From assembly GCF_014764705.1 (NCBI RefSeq), contig NZ_JACXXG010000003.1, forward strand, positions 1 to 64,000: 64,000 bases of DNA, in the 5' to 3' direction. Shown one piece after another: positions 16,794 to 27,895 of this stretch. This stretch comes from Stutzerimonas kunmingensis. GTDB lineage: Bacteria > Pseudomonadota > Gammaproteobacteria > Pseudomonadales > Pseudomonadaceae. A program made the position numbers and the translations under genes. The notes beneath the pieces were generated by a model. It had not been told where the DNA came from. It searched no databases and worked only from the letters and a program-made list of their open reading frames with translations. Numbering within the stretch: the stretch's first letter is position 1; every line of letters starts with the position of its first letter.

Positions 16794-18001
16794 GCCCGCA
16801 GGACAGCAACCCGGAACGTCTCGGCGGCGGTGCCGGCGAAGAGCCGCAGGCGCGCAGGCGCGGCTTCGATTACCTGATCGTCGGCGCCGGTTTCGCCGGC
16901 AGCGTGCTCGCCGAGCGGCTGGCCAGGGGCTTGAACAAGCGCGTGCTGGTGGTCGACCGGCGCCCGCATATCGCCGGCAACGCCTACGATTACCACGACG
17001 AATCCGGCGTGCTGATTCACCGCTACGGCCCGCACATCTTCCACACCAACGCCCAGCGCATCGTCGACTACCTCTCGCAGTTCACCGAGTGGCGCCCCTA
17101 CGAACACCGCGTGCTGGCGCAAGTGGATGGCCAGCAGGTGCCGATCCCGATCAACATGACCACGCTGAACAGGCTCTACGGTCTGAACATGACCACCGAA
17201 GAGGAGGCGGCCGACTTTCTCGCCAGCCGCGCCGAGCCGGTGGAGAACATCCAGACCAGCGAGGATGTGGTGATCAACGGCATCGGCCGCGAGCTGTACC
17301 AGAAGTTCTTCCGCGGCTACACCCGCAAACAGTGGGGGCTGGACCCGTCGCAGCTGGACAAGTCGGTGACATCGCGCATCCCCACGCGCACCAACACCGA
17401 CGACCGCTATTTCACCGACAGCTTCCAGCAGATGCCCAGGCATGGCTACACGAAGATGTTCGAGAAGATGCTGGCGCACCCCAACATCAAGGTCATGCTC
17501 AACACCGATTACCGCGAGATCCGCGACGAGGTGCAGCATGATCATTTGATCTTCTGCGGGCCGATCGACGAGTACTTCGATTACCGCTTCGGCAAGCTGC
17601 CGTACCGCTCGCTGAAGTTCGAGCACAAGCAGCTCGAGCAGGAGCAGTTCCAGGCGGTGGGCACGGTCAACTACCCGAGCGAAGACGTGCCCTACACGCG
17701 CATCAGCGAGTACAAGCACCTCACCGGACAGATCCACCCGAAGACCAGCATCACCTACGAATATCCTGCGGCCGAGGGCGATCCCTACTACCCGATCCCA
17801 CGGCCAGAGAACGCCGAGTTGTACAAGCGCTACCAGCAGCTGGCGGACGAGACGCCTGGCGTGACCTTCGTCGGCCGGCTCGGCACCTACAAGTACTACA
17901 ACATGGATCAGGTGGTGGGGCAGGCGCTGGCGCTGTACAAGCGCATCGAGGAAGCCGAGCTGGCAACGCAGCCGCAAGCGGTGCCCGAGCAACTCGGCTG
18001 A
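16781..18001 (+). CDS. glf: UDP-galactopyranose mutase
   Basis: The flavoenzyme converts UDP-galactopyranose to UDP-galactofuranose. The 406-residue protein has a 27-residue Arg/Glu-rich N-terminal extension, then the FAD dinucleotide motif VGAGFAGSVLAERLA, RYGPHIFHTN, FFRGYTRKQWG (active-site Trp and Arg) and the C-terminal VGRLGTYKYYNMDQ, all typical of Glf. AAGGAG precedes the ATG. It overlaps the upstream transferase by 13 bp and is followed by a glycosidase-like gene 89 bp on. Galf occurs in O-antigens and glycolipids. Confidence 0.95.
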   Translation: MRDMSPQDSNPERLGGGAGEEPQARRRGFDYLIVGAGFAGSVLAERLARGLNKRVLVVDRRPHIAGNAYDYHDESGVLIHRYGPHIFHTNAQRIVDYLSQFTEWRPYEHRVLAQVDGQQVPIPINMTTLNRLYGLNMTTEEEAADFLASRAEPVENIQTSEDVVINGIGRELYQKFFRGYTRKQWGLDPSQLDKSVTSRIPTRTNTDDRYFTDSFQQMPRHGYTKMFEKMLAHPNIKVMLNTDYREIRDEVQHDHLIFCGPIDEYFDYRFGKLPYRSLKFEHKQLEQEQFQAVGTVNYPSEDVPYTRISEYKHLTGQIHPKTSITYEYPAAEGDPYYPIPRPENAELYKRYQQLADETPGVTFVGRLGTYKYYNMDQVVGQALALYKRIEEAELATQPQAVPEQLG

Positions 18002-18090
18002 AGCGCAGCGGTCGTTATGCCTGAGGCTCGCCGGACGACGGCGAGGCCTCGGCCGCCCTGACGGCCATCGAGTCATCCATGAGGTCAGCG

Positions 18091-19241
18091 ATGCATCACC
18101 CCAGTCTGTTCAAGAGCTTTTTCCTTGGCGGTTTCGAGTGTTCCAACCACCGGCGCAGCGACGGGCGCCGTCTCGATCTGATCGCCGCGACCGGCCATGA
18201 CCGCTGGGCCGCGCACGACTACGCCGAGCTGCACCGGCATGGCCTGCACAGCGTGCGCGATGGCCTGCGCTGGCACCTGATCGAGCGCACGCCGGGGCAG
18301 TACGACTGGTCGAGCTTCCTGCCGATGCTGCAGGCGGCGCAGCGCCAGGGCACCCAGGTGATCTGGGATTTGTGCCATTACGGCTGGCCGGACGACATCG
18401 ACATCTGGCGACCGCAGTTCGTCGAGCGCTTCGCGCGCTATGCCGCCGCGGCCGCGCAGCTGATCAAGGACGAGACCGGCGAGGTGCCGTTCTATGCACC
18501 GCTCAACGAGATTTCCTTCTGGGCCTGGGCCGGTGGCGACGAGGCCTATTTCAATCCGATGGCCCGCGGCCGTGGTTTCGAACTCAAGCACCAACTGGTG
18601 CGCGCCACCATCGCCGCGATGCAGGCGATCCGCGCGGTCGAGCCACGGGCGCGCTTCGTCCAGGTCGATCCGGCCATCCATGTGGTCGCGGGCAACGACC
18701 GGCCCGGCCCACAGCGAGACGCCGAGCGTTTCCGCCAGTCGCAATTCGAGGCCTGGGACATGCTATGCGGCGAGCAATGGCCGGGGCTTGGCGGCGCGCC
18801 GGAGTACCTCGACGTGCTGGGCATCAACTACTACTCGAACAACCAGTGGTACCACGGTGATGGCCGTACCATCGAGCGCGACAACCCGGATTACCGACCA
18901 TTCAAGGGCATCCTGCGGGAAATCCATCAGCGTTATGGGAGGCCGTTGCTGATAGCCGAAACCGGCGCCGAAGGCGACGTGCGCGGGGACTGGCTGCGCT
19001 ATGTCAGCGAGCAGGCCGGGTTGGCCATGCAGGCCGGGGTGCCGGTGGAAGGCATCTGCCTGTATCCGGTGCTGGATTACCCGGGCTGGACCGATGAGCG
19101 GCACTGCCCGGTCGGGCTGCTCGGCTTTCCCGACGAAAACGGCAAGCGCTGCGTGCATGAAGGGCTGGCTGATGAACTGCGGCTGCAGCAGATGCGTTTC
19201 AGCCACTCCAGCCCGACTCTACAGCTAGCCGAAGCCACGCC

Positions 19242-19245
<4 letters not shown>
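18091..19245 (+). CDS. Family-1-like glycoside hydrolase (clan GH-A)
   Basis: The 384-residue TIM-barrel protein opens with FFLGGFECSNH. It keeps the acid/base Glu140 in LNEISFW and a candidate nucleophile Glu290 in LIAETGAEGD, plus LGINYYSNNQWY as in beta-glucosidases. It has no signal peptide, so it acts in the cytoplasm, perhaps trimming or transglycosylating a lipid-linked glycan rather than degrading food. GAGG precedes ATG 18091 and an earlier ATG at 18079 is less likely. Its stop overlaps the next gene's start (ATGA), tying it to the exporter. Confidence 0.8.
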
Positions 19246-21043
<1,798 letters not shown>

Positions 21044-21047
<4 letters not shown>

Positions 21048-21259
21048 AACGCGCAGCGGTGACCTCGCGCAGCCTGCGCTCGCTTGGCTACGACTCCGAG
21101 CAGCAAGTGCTGGAAGTGGAATTCAGCAGCGGCGCGCTGTACCGCTATGAAGAGGTCCCGCCCGATGCGGTGCAGGCCTTGCTCGAAGCCGACTCGCTGG
21201 GCCGGCATTTCAATCAGGTGTTCAAGCCGCAGCATTACCGCTATCGGCGCGTGGAGTGA
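21044..21259 (+). CDS. KTSC-domain small protein
   Basis: These 71 residues are one KTSC domain: VTSRSLRSLGYDSEQQVLEV, then FSSGALYRYEEVP and a helix with LGRHFNQVFK. The domain is named for a Lys-Thr-Ser-Cys motif, of which only the Ser remains here. Members occur alone or next to lysyl-tRNA synthetase-like proteins and may bind nucleic acid. The start overlaps the exporter stop by 4 bp (ATGA), so it is co-translated with the glycan genes. Confidence 0.8.
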
Positions 21260-21275
21260 TCGTGCCGGGAACCGC

Positions 21276-21299
21276 GTGGATAAGCTGCGCGTTATCCAC
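21276..21299. repeat. Dispersed hairpin repeat, GTGGATAA variant
   Basis: GTGGATAA and TTATCCAC flank GCTGCGCG. The same unit occurs at 33002-33025, and it is related to the GTGGAAAA family found elsewhere in the window. Confidence 0.8.
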
Positions 21300-21429
21300 C
21301 AGGGTGATTCGCCGCCCGCCATCGGCGGATCGACCGTTCCGCTGAACTTCCGGGGCGCTCTGCGGGCCTCAATCAACAGGACGCGTCATTACCGAGCGGA
21401 GGCTCTTCAGACCAGAAGGGGATTGTTCA

Positions 21430-21645
21430 ATGTCGGATCATCACACGTACAAGAAGATTGAAATCGTCGGCTCCTCGCGCAACAGCGTCGACGAAGCGAT
21501 TCAAAACGGCATCGCCGAAGCCAGCAGCAAGCTGCAGAACGTCGAGTGGTTCGAGGTTGGCGAGATTCGCGGCCACGTCGAGAACGGCAAGGTCGGGCAT
21601 TTCCAGGTGACCATGAAGGTCGGCTTCCGCCTCGAGAACAGCTGA
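21430..21645 (+). CDS. Dodecin, flavin-storing protein
   Basis: The 71-residue protein matches the dodecin family: KKIEIVGSSRNSVDEAIQNG, then VEWFEVGEIRGHVENGKVGHFQVTMKVGF, including the flavin-stacking Trp40. Dodecins form hollow dodecamers that buffer FMN, riboflavin or CoA in the cytoplasm. AGGGG lies ahead of the start. It stands alone. Confidence 0.93.
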   Translation: MSDHHTYKKIEIVGSSRNSVDEAIQNGIAEASSKLQNVEWFEVGEIRGHVENGKVGHFQVTMKVGFRLENS

Positions 21646-21665
21646 TCGCCACGCGCGGCCGCCGT

Positions 21666-21879
21666 TCAGTCGGCGGCAGCGCGGCTGCGTTCGTAGCGAC
21701 GCAGTAGCGGCTGGGTGCTGAGTCCGTGCAGCACGATGCTCAGCGCTACCACCGATAACACCAGGCCGATGATGGTATGCGCTTCGTCCGGCAGCTGGCA
21801 GCCAGCGCAGGAAGGCCGAGGCGAGGGCGAGGATCAGCAGCAGGACGCCGAGCACGGCCATCCATTCGAGAAAATTCAT
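21666..21879 (-). pseudogene. Deletion relic of a cation/proton antiporter
   Basis: From ATG 21879 the minus strand encodes MNFLEWMAVLGVLLLILALA then SAFLRWLP, an antiporter-type first helix. After a break at about 21795 another frame encodes LPDEAHTIIGLVLSVVAL, then SIVLHGLSTQPLLRRYERS and a stop at 21666, which looks like the last helix and tail of CPA1 antiporters. The several-hundred-residue middle is missing. The join falls in CTGGCTGCCAGCTGCC, a short repeat that could have mediated the deletion. Nothing functional is expected. Confidence 0.6.
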
Positions 21880-22004
21880 GCGTGTTCCGATGGCGGGGCG
21901 CGGTGTTGCGCCCAGGTGTGTGTGCCATTGGAACGGTGGCCGGCGGCAGGGTTCGCCGACAGGGCCGAGGTAGGCCGCCGCCGGTCAGGGCAGCGGCCGG
22001 TTTT

Positions 22005-23003
22005 CTACTGGCGCAGCTCGGCGACGATCTCGAAGGCGCGATGGCGGTCGGCGGTTTCGTAGAGGTCGCAGGTGAAGATCAGCTCGTCGGCCTGGGTTTG
22101 CTCGAGCAGTACGTCGAGACGCGCGCGAACCTTTTCCGGGCCGCCGATCAGCGCCAGGCCGAGGAAATCGCCCACGGCCTGCTGCTCATGCGGCAGCCAC
22201 AGGCCCTGCATGCTCTGCACCGGCGGGCGCAGCACCAGGCTCTGGCCGCGGATCAGCGAGAGAATGCGCTGATAGACGCTGGTCACCAGGTACTCGGCGT
22301 GCTCGTCGCTGTCGGCGGCGATCAGCGGTACGCCGAGCATCACGTAGGGCTTGTCGAGCACCGCCGAAGGCTTGAAGTTGTCTCGGTAGAGCTTGATCGC
22401 CTGGTGCATGTAGCGCGGCGCAAAGTGCGAGGCGAAGGCGTAGGGCAGGCCCTTGGCCGCGGCCAGCTGGGCGCTGAACAGGCTGGAGCCGAGCAGCCAG
22501 ATCGGTATGTTGCTGTCGACGCCGGGCATGGCGATGACGCGCTGATTGGGCTGTCGCGGACCGAGCAGCAGCTCCAGCTCCTCGACGTCCTGCGGGAAGT
22601 CGTCGGCGCTGCCCATGCGGTCGCGGCGCAGCGCATGGGCGGTGAACTGATCGGCGCCGGGCGCGCGACCGAGCCCGAGGTCAATGCGGCCCGGGTAGAG
22701 CGCTTCCAGCGTGCCGAACTGCTCGGCGATCACCAGCGGCGCGTGATTCGGCAGCATGACCCCACCGGCGCCGAGGCGGATGCGCTTGGTGTTGGCGGCC
22801 AGGTAGCCGAGCAGCACCGCGGTGGCGGCGCTGGCGATGCCGTCCATGTTGTGGTGCTCGGCCACCCAGAAGCGCTGAAAGCCAAGCCCCTCGACGTGGC
22901 GCGCCAGGGCCAGGGCATTGTGCAGCGCCTGGGCCGGCGTGCCGTCGTCGCGGATCGGCGCCAGGTCGAGAGCGGAGAAGCGGGTGTTTGCAATGCGGGA
23001 CAT
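22005..23003 (-). CDS. LLM-class flavin monooxygenase (luciferase-like)
   Basis: The 332-residue TIM barrel belongs to the YhbW/MsnO8 group of bacterial luciferase-like monooxygenases. It carries [40 protein letters not shown], and the group's [12 protein letters not shown]. It probably uses reduced FMN and oxygen; the substrate is unknown. The length and the N-terminal LDLAPIRDG-like motif are normal. It is followed on the same strand by two lipoprotein genes, with no sign of coupling. Confidence 0.88.
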   Translation of the reverse strand: MSRIANTRFSALDLAPIRDDGTPAQALHNALALARHVEGLGFQRFWVAEHHNMDGIASAATAVLLGYLAANTKRIRLGAGGVMLPNHAPLVIAEQFGTLEALYPGRIDLGLGRAPGADQFTAHALRRDRMGSADDFPQDVEELELLLGPRQPNQRVIAMPGVDSNIPIWLLGSSLFSAQLAAAKGLPYAFASHFAPRYMHQAIKLYRDNFKPSAVLDKPYVMLGVPLIAADSDEHAEYLVTSVYQRILSLIRGQSLVLRPPVQSMQGLWLPHEQQAVGDFLGLALIGGPEKVRARLDVLLEQTQADELIFTCDLYETADRHRAFEIVAELRQ

Positions 23004-23043
23004 CGTTTACCTCATGACGTAAGGCGGTCGGGTGCGAGCGCGC

Positions 23044-23460
23044 TCAGTGGCAGTGCTCGGCCTCTGCCTCGACCAGCACGTTGCGCTGTTCGTCGCGCAA
23101 CCAGCCTTGCGGGGTGAAACCCAGCGAGCGGGCCTGGAACAGGTAGCGCTGGCCGGGCTGGAAGTCGTCGTAGCGGATCACCAGGGTGCAGCGAATGGTG
23201 TGGGTTTCGCCGAACAGGCCGAAGTCGCCCCCTGTCACTTCGAATTCGTAGCGCGCTTCGAGTTCATGGGCGCCCGGCGGGACCTGGAAATAGCGGCCGT
23301 CGGGGGTGCGTTTGCCGTCCAGCTGGTCGGACATGAAGATATCGCTGGGCTGCGCGGTCATGTCGACCCAGGCCATGTTCGGGTCGGGTTGCGGCAATGG
23401 CCCGGCGCAGCCGGCCAGGGCGAGAAGGGCGGGCAGGGCGAGGGGGAGTGCGCGACGCAT
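23044..23460 (-). CDS. Hypothetical lipoprotein, paralogue A
   Basis: The 138-residue protein has a lipoprotein signal (LALPALLALAGC), with a lipidated Cys18 followed by Ala, not Asp, so outer-membrane sorting is expected. It shares DGRYFQVPPGAHELEARYEF and the general layout with the protein at 23554, showing tandem duplication. Two cysteines may form a disulfide. No function is known. Confidence 0.75.
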   Translation of the reverse strand: MRRALPLALPALLALAGCAGPLPQPDPNMAWVDMTAQPSDIFMSDQLDGKRTPDGRYFQVPPGAHELEARYEFEVTGGDFGLFGETHTIRCTLVIRYDDFQPGQRYLFQARSLGFTPQGWLRDEQRNVLVEAEAEHCH

Positions 23461-23553
23461 GGCTGGATCCTCGGCGAATGGCGGGGTGAGACGCGCTGCA
23501 CCTCACCGATGCTGCCGAGGGTGCGCCAGATGACGGCGTATTTCAACGCGGAC

Positions 23554-23979
23554 TCAGCGGCCGGCGAGGTCGCCGCAGCCCTTTTCCTCGGCGCGGGCCA
23601 GCACGTACTGGTGCTGGTCGTAGAGCTTGGCCCAGGGACGGAAGCCATAGCCGCCGGCCACCAGGCGATAGCGCGCGCCGGCGGTGAACTTGTCGTATTC
23701 CAGGGTCAGCTTGCAGTCGCGAGGCAGCGGGTTGCTGCCGGGGCCGACGTTGGCGCCATTGACCTCGAAGCGGTAGCGCATCTCCAGCTTGCGGCTGCCG
23801 GGCGGTACCTGGAAATAGCGATCGTCCTCCAGCGTCTTGCCGTCCACGGCGACCGCCTGCAGCTGGGTCTCGCCGTTCGGGTTGAGCTCGACCCAGGCCT
23901 GCTCAGGATCGGGCTTGGGCATCCACATGGAGCAGCCGGCCAGGCTGGCGAGCAGGGTGACGAGAAGGAAACCGCGCAT
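23554..23979 (-). CDS. Hypothetical lipoprotein, paralogue B
   Basis: The 141-residue protein has a lipobox (LLASLAGC) and shares the block DDRYFQVPPGSRKLEMRYRF with the gene at 23044, as well as a Pro-Asp-Pro motif and Trp-Val after the lipidated Cys. The tandem pair is probably an old duplication. ATG 23979 was chosen over a TTG two codons upstream because GGAG lies at the right distance. Probably outer membrane; function unknown. Confidence 0.75.
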   Translation of the reverse strand: MRGFLLVTLLASLAGCSMWMPKPDPEQAWVELNPNGETQLQAVAVDGKTLEDDRYFQVPPGSRKLEMRYRFEVNGANVGPGSNPLPRDCKLTLEYDKFTAGARYRLVAGGYGFRPWAKLYDQHQYVLARAEEKGCGDLAGR

Positions 23980-24071
23980 GTACAAGGCTCCAGCCGGTGA
24001 TCAGTGGCCGGCAAGGGTTCGATTGAGGACGTCATGGGCTGCCGCAGGTTGCAATCGGCAGCACGGCCTTT

Positions 24072-24092
24072 GTAGGGTGCGCTACGCGCGCC
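24072..24092. repeat. Short copy of the GTAGGGTG repeat
   Basis: GTAGGGTGCGCTACGCGCGCC is a shortened relative of the dispersed hairpin repeats; it lies ahead of the aminopeptidase gene. Confidence 0.45.
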
Positions 24093-24124
24093 GGCGCCAG
24101 CCCGACAACTGAGCGGTACACCCG

Positions 24125-25183
24125 ATGCCCAAGCCCAACGCCGCCTCCATCGACAGCCGCAGCCTGCGCTGGGTTCCCCTGCTGCTTGCCGTCTGTCTGA
24201 ATGGTTGCAGTTATTACGGCCAGCTCGCCGCCGGCCAGCTGGAGTTGCTGCGCCAGCGCGAACCCATCGAGGCGCTGATCGTCGATGAATCGCGCGATGC
24301 GGCGTTGCGCCAACGACTGGGCGAGGTGTTGCAGGCGCGTCGCTTCGCCAGCCAGGCGCTGGAGTTGCCAGACAACGACAGCTATCGGCTCTACGCCGAA
24401 CTCGGTCGGCCTTATGTGGTGTGGAACCTGTTCGCCACCGAGGAGTTCTCGGTCAAGCCGCTGGAGCACTGCTTTCCCATCGCCGGCTGCGTGGCCTATC
24501 GCGGCTACTTCCGCCAGGGTGCCGCCCGCGGCGAGGCGGCGCGGCTGCGGCTGAGCGGGCTGGATACCCATGTGGCGGGTGTCGAGGCCTATTCCACGCT
24601 GGGCTGGTTCGCCGATCCGCTGCTCAGCTCCATGCTACGGCGCAACGACGAGCAGCTGGCGGCGCTGATCTTCCACGAACTGGCTCATCAGCAGCTGTAT
24701 CTGCCCGGCGACACCGCCTTCAACGAGTCCTACGCCACCTTTGTCGAGCGCGAGGGCCTGCGCCAGTGGCGTGCCCATCGCGACCTGCCGCAGCGGGATG
24801 AACAGGCGCGGGTGCGTTATCGGCAACTGGTTGAGCTGCTACTCGATACCCGCCGGCGGCTGGACCAGCTGTATGCCTCGGGTCGCTCGACAACCGAGTT
24901 GCGCGCGCTGAAGCAGGCCGAGTTCGCAACGCTGCGTCAGCGCTATCGACATCTGCGCGACAGCCAGTGGAACGGCGATAGGCGCTTCGATCGCTGGTTC
25001 GCCCAGCCACTGAACAACGCCACGCTGTTGCCGTTCGGCCTGTATGACCGCTGGGTACCGGCCTTTGCTGCTCTGTTCGAGCGGTGCGAGCGGGACTGGG
25101 CGCGCTTTCACCAGGCGGTTGCGGAGCTAACGGAACTGCCTGCCGACGAGCGGGAAGCCAGGCTTTCGAAACTGACTGACTGA
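24125..25183 (+). CDS. Lipoprotein zinc aminopeptidase (COG4324)
   Basis: The 352-residue protein has a lipoprotein signal with CLNGC (Cys28) and a gluzincin-type zinc site: HELAH at 184-188 with Glu201 of FNESYATFVEREG as the probable third ligand. This is the predicted aminopeptidase family COG4324, whose members sit at the cell envelope. The C-terminal half is helical and ends in charged residues. Substrate unknown. The start has only a weak ribosome site. Confidence 0.85.
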   Translation: MPKPNAASIDSRSLRWVPLLLAVCLNGCSYYGQLAAGQLELLRQREPIEALIVDESRDAALRQRLGEVLQARRFASQALELPDNDSYRLYAELGRPYVVWNLFATEEFSVKPLEHCFPIAGCVAYRGYFRQGAARGEAARLRLSGLDTHVAGVEAYSTLGWFADPLLSSMLRRNDEQLAALIFHELAHQQLYLPGDTAFNESYATFVEREGLRQWRAHRDLPQRDEQARVRYRQLVELLLDTRRRLDQLYASGRSTTELRALKQAEFATLRQRYRHLRDSQWNGDRRFDRWFAQPLNNATLLPFGLYDRWVPAFAALFERCERDWARFHQAVAELTELPADEREARLSKLTD

Positions 25184-25399
25184 ACAAGCGAAACGGCGCG
25201 GCCTGTTGCCGTGGGCGTTACACGCCGTTATGGCTCTTGCGTCGAAAATCTCCGATCTGCCGTTCATCGGCTGCGATAACTCTGTCCGCTGAACGGTGCG
25301 AATCCTTTCTCCAGCTCTCCGGTCCTCTTTACTAGGTCGCCGATTCATACGGCGGCGATCCACCTATGCCTGATATCCACGCATAACAACGGAGGCTCC

Positions 25400-26569
25400 A
25401 TGGAGACCATTTCCGGAATTTTCGACAACAAAGGCACGCCACTGGAGAAGCAGAAATTCACATGGAAGGAAATGGCCGGCAAGCCGATCAGCAAGCTCGA
25501 TGACGATGCCTTTACCCGTGTCCGCATCATCCTCATGAACGGGGTCGAGACCGACGCCCTGCGCCTGAGCCACGGCATCGCCCGCTTCAACAAGGAACTG
25601 CGCCTGCCGCTGGCGCAGATCCGGCGTACCGAGCAGCACCAGGCGACCATGATCAACTGGCTGATCGGCGCCGACCACTCGCCACTGGAAACCACCGTCG
25701 CCTACGAGCAGGTCGCCATCGAGGTGACCGCCGCCGTGGCACAGAACGAGCCCGACCCCTACCAGGCGCAGACCTATCGCTTCGGCTTGCTGGAGGACTT
25801 CGACCACCTGTACCGCTACTCGGCGATGCTTGATCGCCTCGAGGGCAAGGATGCCAACAACATCCTGCAGGGCTACACCGACATCGTTCCCGGCCGCAAG
25901 ACGTCCGAGCACCACCGGCACCCGGAGAACGACATCCGCGACAACTACGAGAAGGACAGCGCCGCGCTGATCACTAAGATCCACGCGGCGCTGATCACCG
26001 GCGCGGAATACCAGACCCATGACTACTACATGAACATCGGCCCGCTGTTCGCCGACCCGCTGGCGCGCCAGCTGTATGCCGAGATCGCCTCGGTGGAAGA
26101 ACAGCACGTGACCCAATACGGCTCGCTCTCCGACCCCAGCGAAAGCCATATCGAGAAGTGGCTGGTGCACGAGGCAATGGAGGTCTACATGTACGCCAGC
26201 TGCGCCGAGCAGGAGACCAACCCGCGGATCAAGGCCATGTGGGAGCGCTTCCTCGACTACGAGCTGGGCCACCTCAATGTCGCCTGCGAATGGTTCAAGA
26301 AACTCCAGCGCCGCGACCCGGCCGAGATTCTCGCCGGTCCGCTACCGAAGATGGTCGAGTTCAAGAGCCAGCGCGATTTCGTCCGCCAGGTGCTGGCCGC
26401 CGAGGTCAACCTGCGCACTGCCGGCCCGGCCTATGTGGACAAGGCCAAGGAGCCGCAGTCCTCGCTCGATTACCGCAACCACCTCGCCTCGGAAGGGCTC
26501 GCCTCGGACATCGTCTCGGCGGGTTACCAGTGGGCACCGGGTGGCGAACTGATGCGCAAGGCTTCCTGA
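25400..26569 (+). CDS. Ferritin-like diiron protein, large partner
   Basis: The 389-residue protein contains a ferritin-like four-helix core with plausible diiron ligands: Glu132 (LLEDFDHLYR), Glu233-x2-His236 (VEEQH), Glu258/Glu261 (VHEAMEVYMY) and Glu288-x2-His291 (YELGH). An N-terminal 110-residue region with ETDALRLSHGIARF and RRTEQHQATMINWLIG adds more helices, and about 90 residues follow the core. It is not a normal ferritin, bacterioferritin or rubrerythrin (no rubredoxin Cys pairs). GGAGG precedes the start. A second ferritin-like gene begins 10 bp after its stop. Function unknown. Confidence 0.78.
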   Translation: METISGIFDNKGTPLEKQKFTWKEMAGKPISKLDDDAFTRVRIILMNGVETDALRLSHGIARFNKELRLPLAQIRRTEQHQATMINWLIGADHSPLETTVAYEQVAIEVTAAVAQNEPDPYQAQTYRFGLLEDFDHLYRYSAMLDRLEGKDANNILQGYTDIVPGRKTSEHHRHPENDIRDNYEKDSAALITKIHAALITGAEYQTHDYYMNIGPLFADPLARQLYAEIASVEEQHVTQYGSLSDPSESHIEKWLVHEAMEVYMYASCAEQETNPRIKAMWERFLDYELGHLNVACEWFKKLQRRDPAEILAGPLPKMVEFKSQRDFVRQVLAAEVNLRTAGPAYVDKAKEPQSSLDYRNHLASEGLASDIVSAGYQWAPGGELMRKAS

Positions 26570-26579
26570 GGAGACGAAC

Positions 26580-27299
26580 ATGGCTACTGCAGCGAAAGTA
26601 GGTACCAATTACACCGGCGTGCAGATGTCCCCGAAGGACAACAAGCGCCTGCTCGATGCCGTCAACGACATCCACCCGGACGTGCCGGGAGATGAGCGCG
26701 GCATGCTCGTCGAGCGTGCCGAACGCAACGAAGAGGCCGACCGCATCGGCTCCGTGCCGGTGCCTGGCTCGGCCAAGGGCATGCTCAAGACCAGCTTCGA
26801 CATGATGAAGGGCAAGAGCCCCGAGGTGTTCATCGACAAGCTCGGCGAGCGCCTGGCCTTCGAACGCAACGGCGTGCGCCTGTACGAGGCGATGATCGCC
26901 AAGGCGCGCAATCTGGACTCGGGCAACGACCTGGTGGGCGTGCTGCAGCACATCCGCGACGAAGAGTTCGAGCACATGATGCTGGTGCATGCGGCGATGG
27001 AAAAACTCGGCGCCGACCCCACCGCGCAGACGCCCAGCGCGGATGTCGCCGGGGTCATGGCGATGGGCATCATGCAGGTGCTGACCGATCCGCGGACCAA
27101 CGTCGCGCAGTGCATGAACGCACTGCTGACGGCCGAGCTGGCTGACAACGCCGCCTGGGAACTGCTGATCGAACTGGCGCAGGCGGCCGGTCATCCGAAC
27201 ATCGCCGATAGCTTCGTTCATGCGAAGACTCAGGAAGACGACCATCTGGTGAAGATCAAGACGCTGATGCGGCGGGATCTGATCATGCAGACCAAGTAA
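26580..27299 (+). CDS. Ferritin-like diiron protein, small partner
   Basis: The 239-residue protein has a ferritin-like core with a canonical ligand set: Glu95 (AFERNGVRLYE), Glu129-x2-His132 (RDEEFEHMM), Glu186 (LTAELADN) and Glu219-x2-His222 (QEDDHLVKI). About 80 residues of polar N-terminal sequence precede it. With the upstream gene it forms a two-gene operon of diiron proteins, closed by a strong terminator. Iron storage, peroxide detoxification or a mixed oligomer are possible; none is shown by the sequence. Confidence 0.8.
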   Translation: MATAAKVGTNYTGVQMSPKDNKRLLDAVNDIHPDVPGDERGMLVERAERNEEADRIGSVPVPGSAKGMLKTSFDMMKGKSPEVFIDKLGERLAFERNGVRLYEAMIAKARNLDSGNDLVGVLQHIRDEEFEHMMLVHAAMEKLGADPTAQTPSADVAGVMAMGIMQVLTDPRTNVAQCMNALLTAELADNAAWELLIELAQAAGHPNIADSFVHAKTQEDDHLVKIKTLMRRDLIMQTK

Positions 27300-27321
27300 T
27301 AGCGTGCGAGTGGGACGCTTT

Positions 27322-27357
27322 GGCGCACATCACCGAAAGGGGTGTGCGTCTTTTTTT
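27322..27357 (+). terminator. Rho-independent terminator of the ferritin-like operon
   Basis: CGCACATCACC pairs with GGGGTGTGCG (one bulge) around GAAA and is followed by TCTTTTTTT. Confidence 0.88.
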
Positions 27358-27451
27358 CTGGGCTCTGGAAAAAGCTGATGCGGCGTTTGGGGAGCGGGCT
27401 GGGCTGTGGGTGTTGTGTTTTTTGGACTATTTGCGAGGTGCTTGGGAGGTT

Positions 27452-27670
27452 GGTTTCGCCCTGCTGGGCGAGTTCCTTTTGGCAGTCGCCCCAAAAGGAA
27501 CCAAAAAGTCTTGCCCCTGCATCCGGGTCTCGCTGCGCTCGACTTCCCTCGTTCCATCGTCGCTCCGGGGCCGGCGTACAAGGGCCATCCATGGCCCTTT
27601 ACGCCTCTCGCGGCATCCATGCCGCTCGCTCCCCTGCGCAACGATTCCACTCGGCCTCCTGAAAGGGGCG
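27452..27670. repeat. Left arm of a long inverted repeat
   Basis: About 219 bp whose reverse complement matches 27896-28117 over most of its length, with the 28-base block at 27575-27602 identical to 27963-27990 in reverse. It contains the self-complementary core AAGGGCCATCCATGGCCCTT and a GGTTTCGCCCTGCTGGGCGA end. Short frames in it are not genes. Confidence 0.8.
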
Positions 27671-27895
27671 AATGGCATCGCCTGATAGCGTGTGCACAGG
27701 AAACCAAGTAAAGCGGACGATGGTGGCCACGCTCCTGCCTGAGCATGCCGTACAGATGTTCGCGCTCTTGATGCAAGTACGAGGGATGAGCCCGCGCATA
27801 TGAACGTGGAGCTTTGGAGCCATAAAGTGAACATCTGAACGCCGGGTAAATCGGACCATCTGTTCATCTTGCACAGCCTTCCAGGCGACTCCAAA
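27671..27895. other. Spacer between inverted repeat arms, possible IS debris
   Basis: A 225-bp gene-free spacer. Two related blocks, GTAAAGCGGACGATGG (27708) and GTAAATCGGACCATCT (27846), resemble the repeated terminal sequences of IS21-type elements, so this may be the remnant of an excised or decayed insertion. That origin is a low-confidence guess. Confidence 0.35.
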
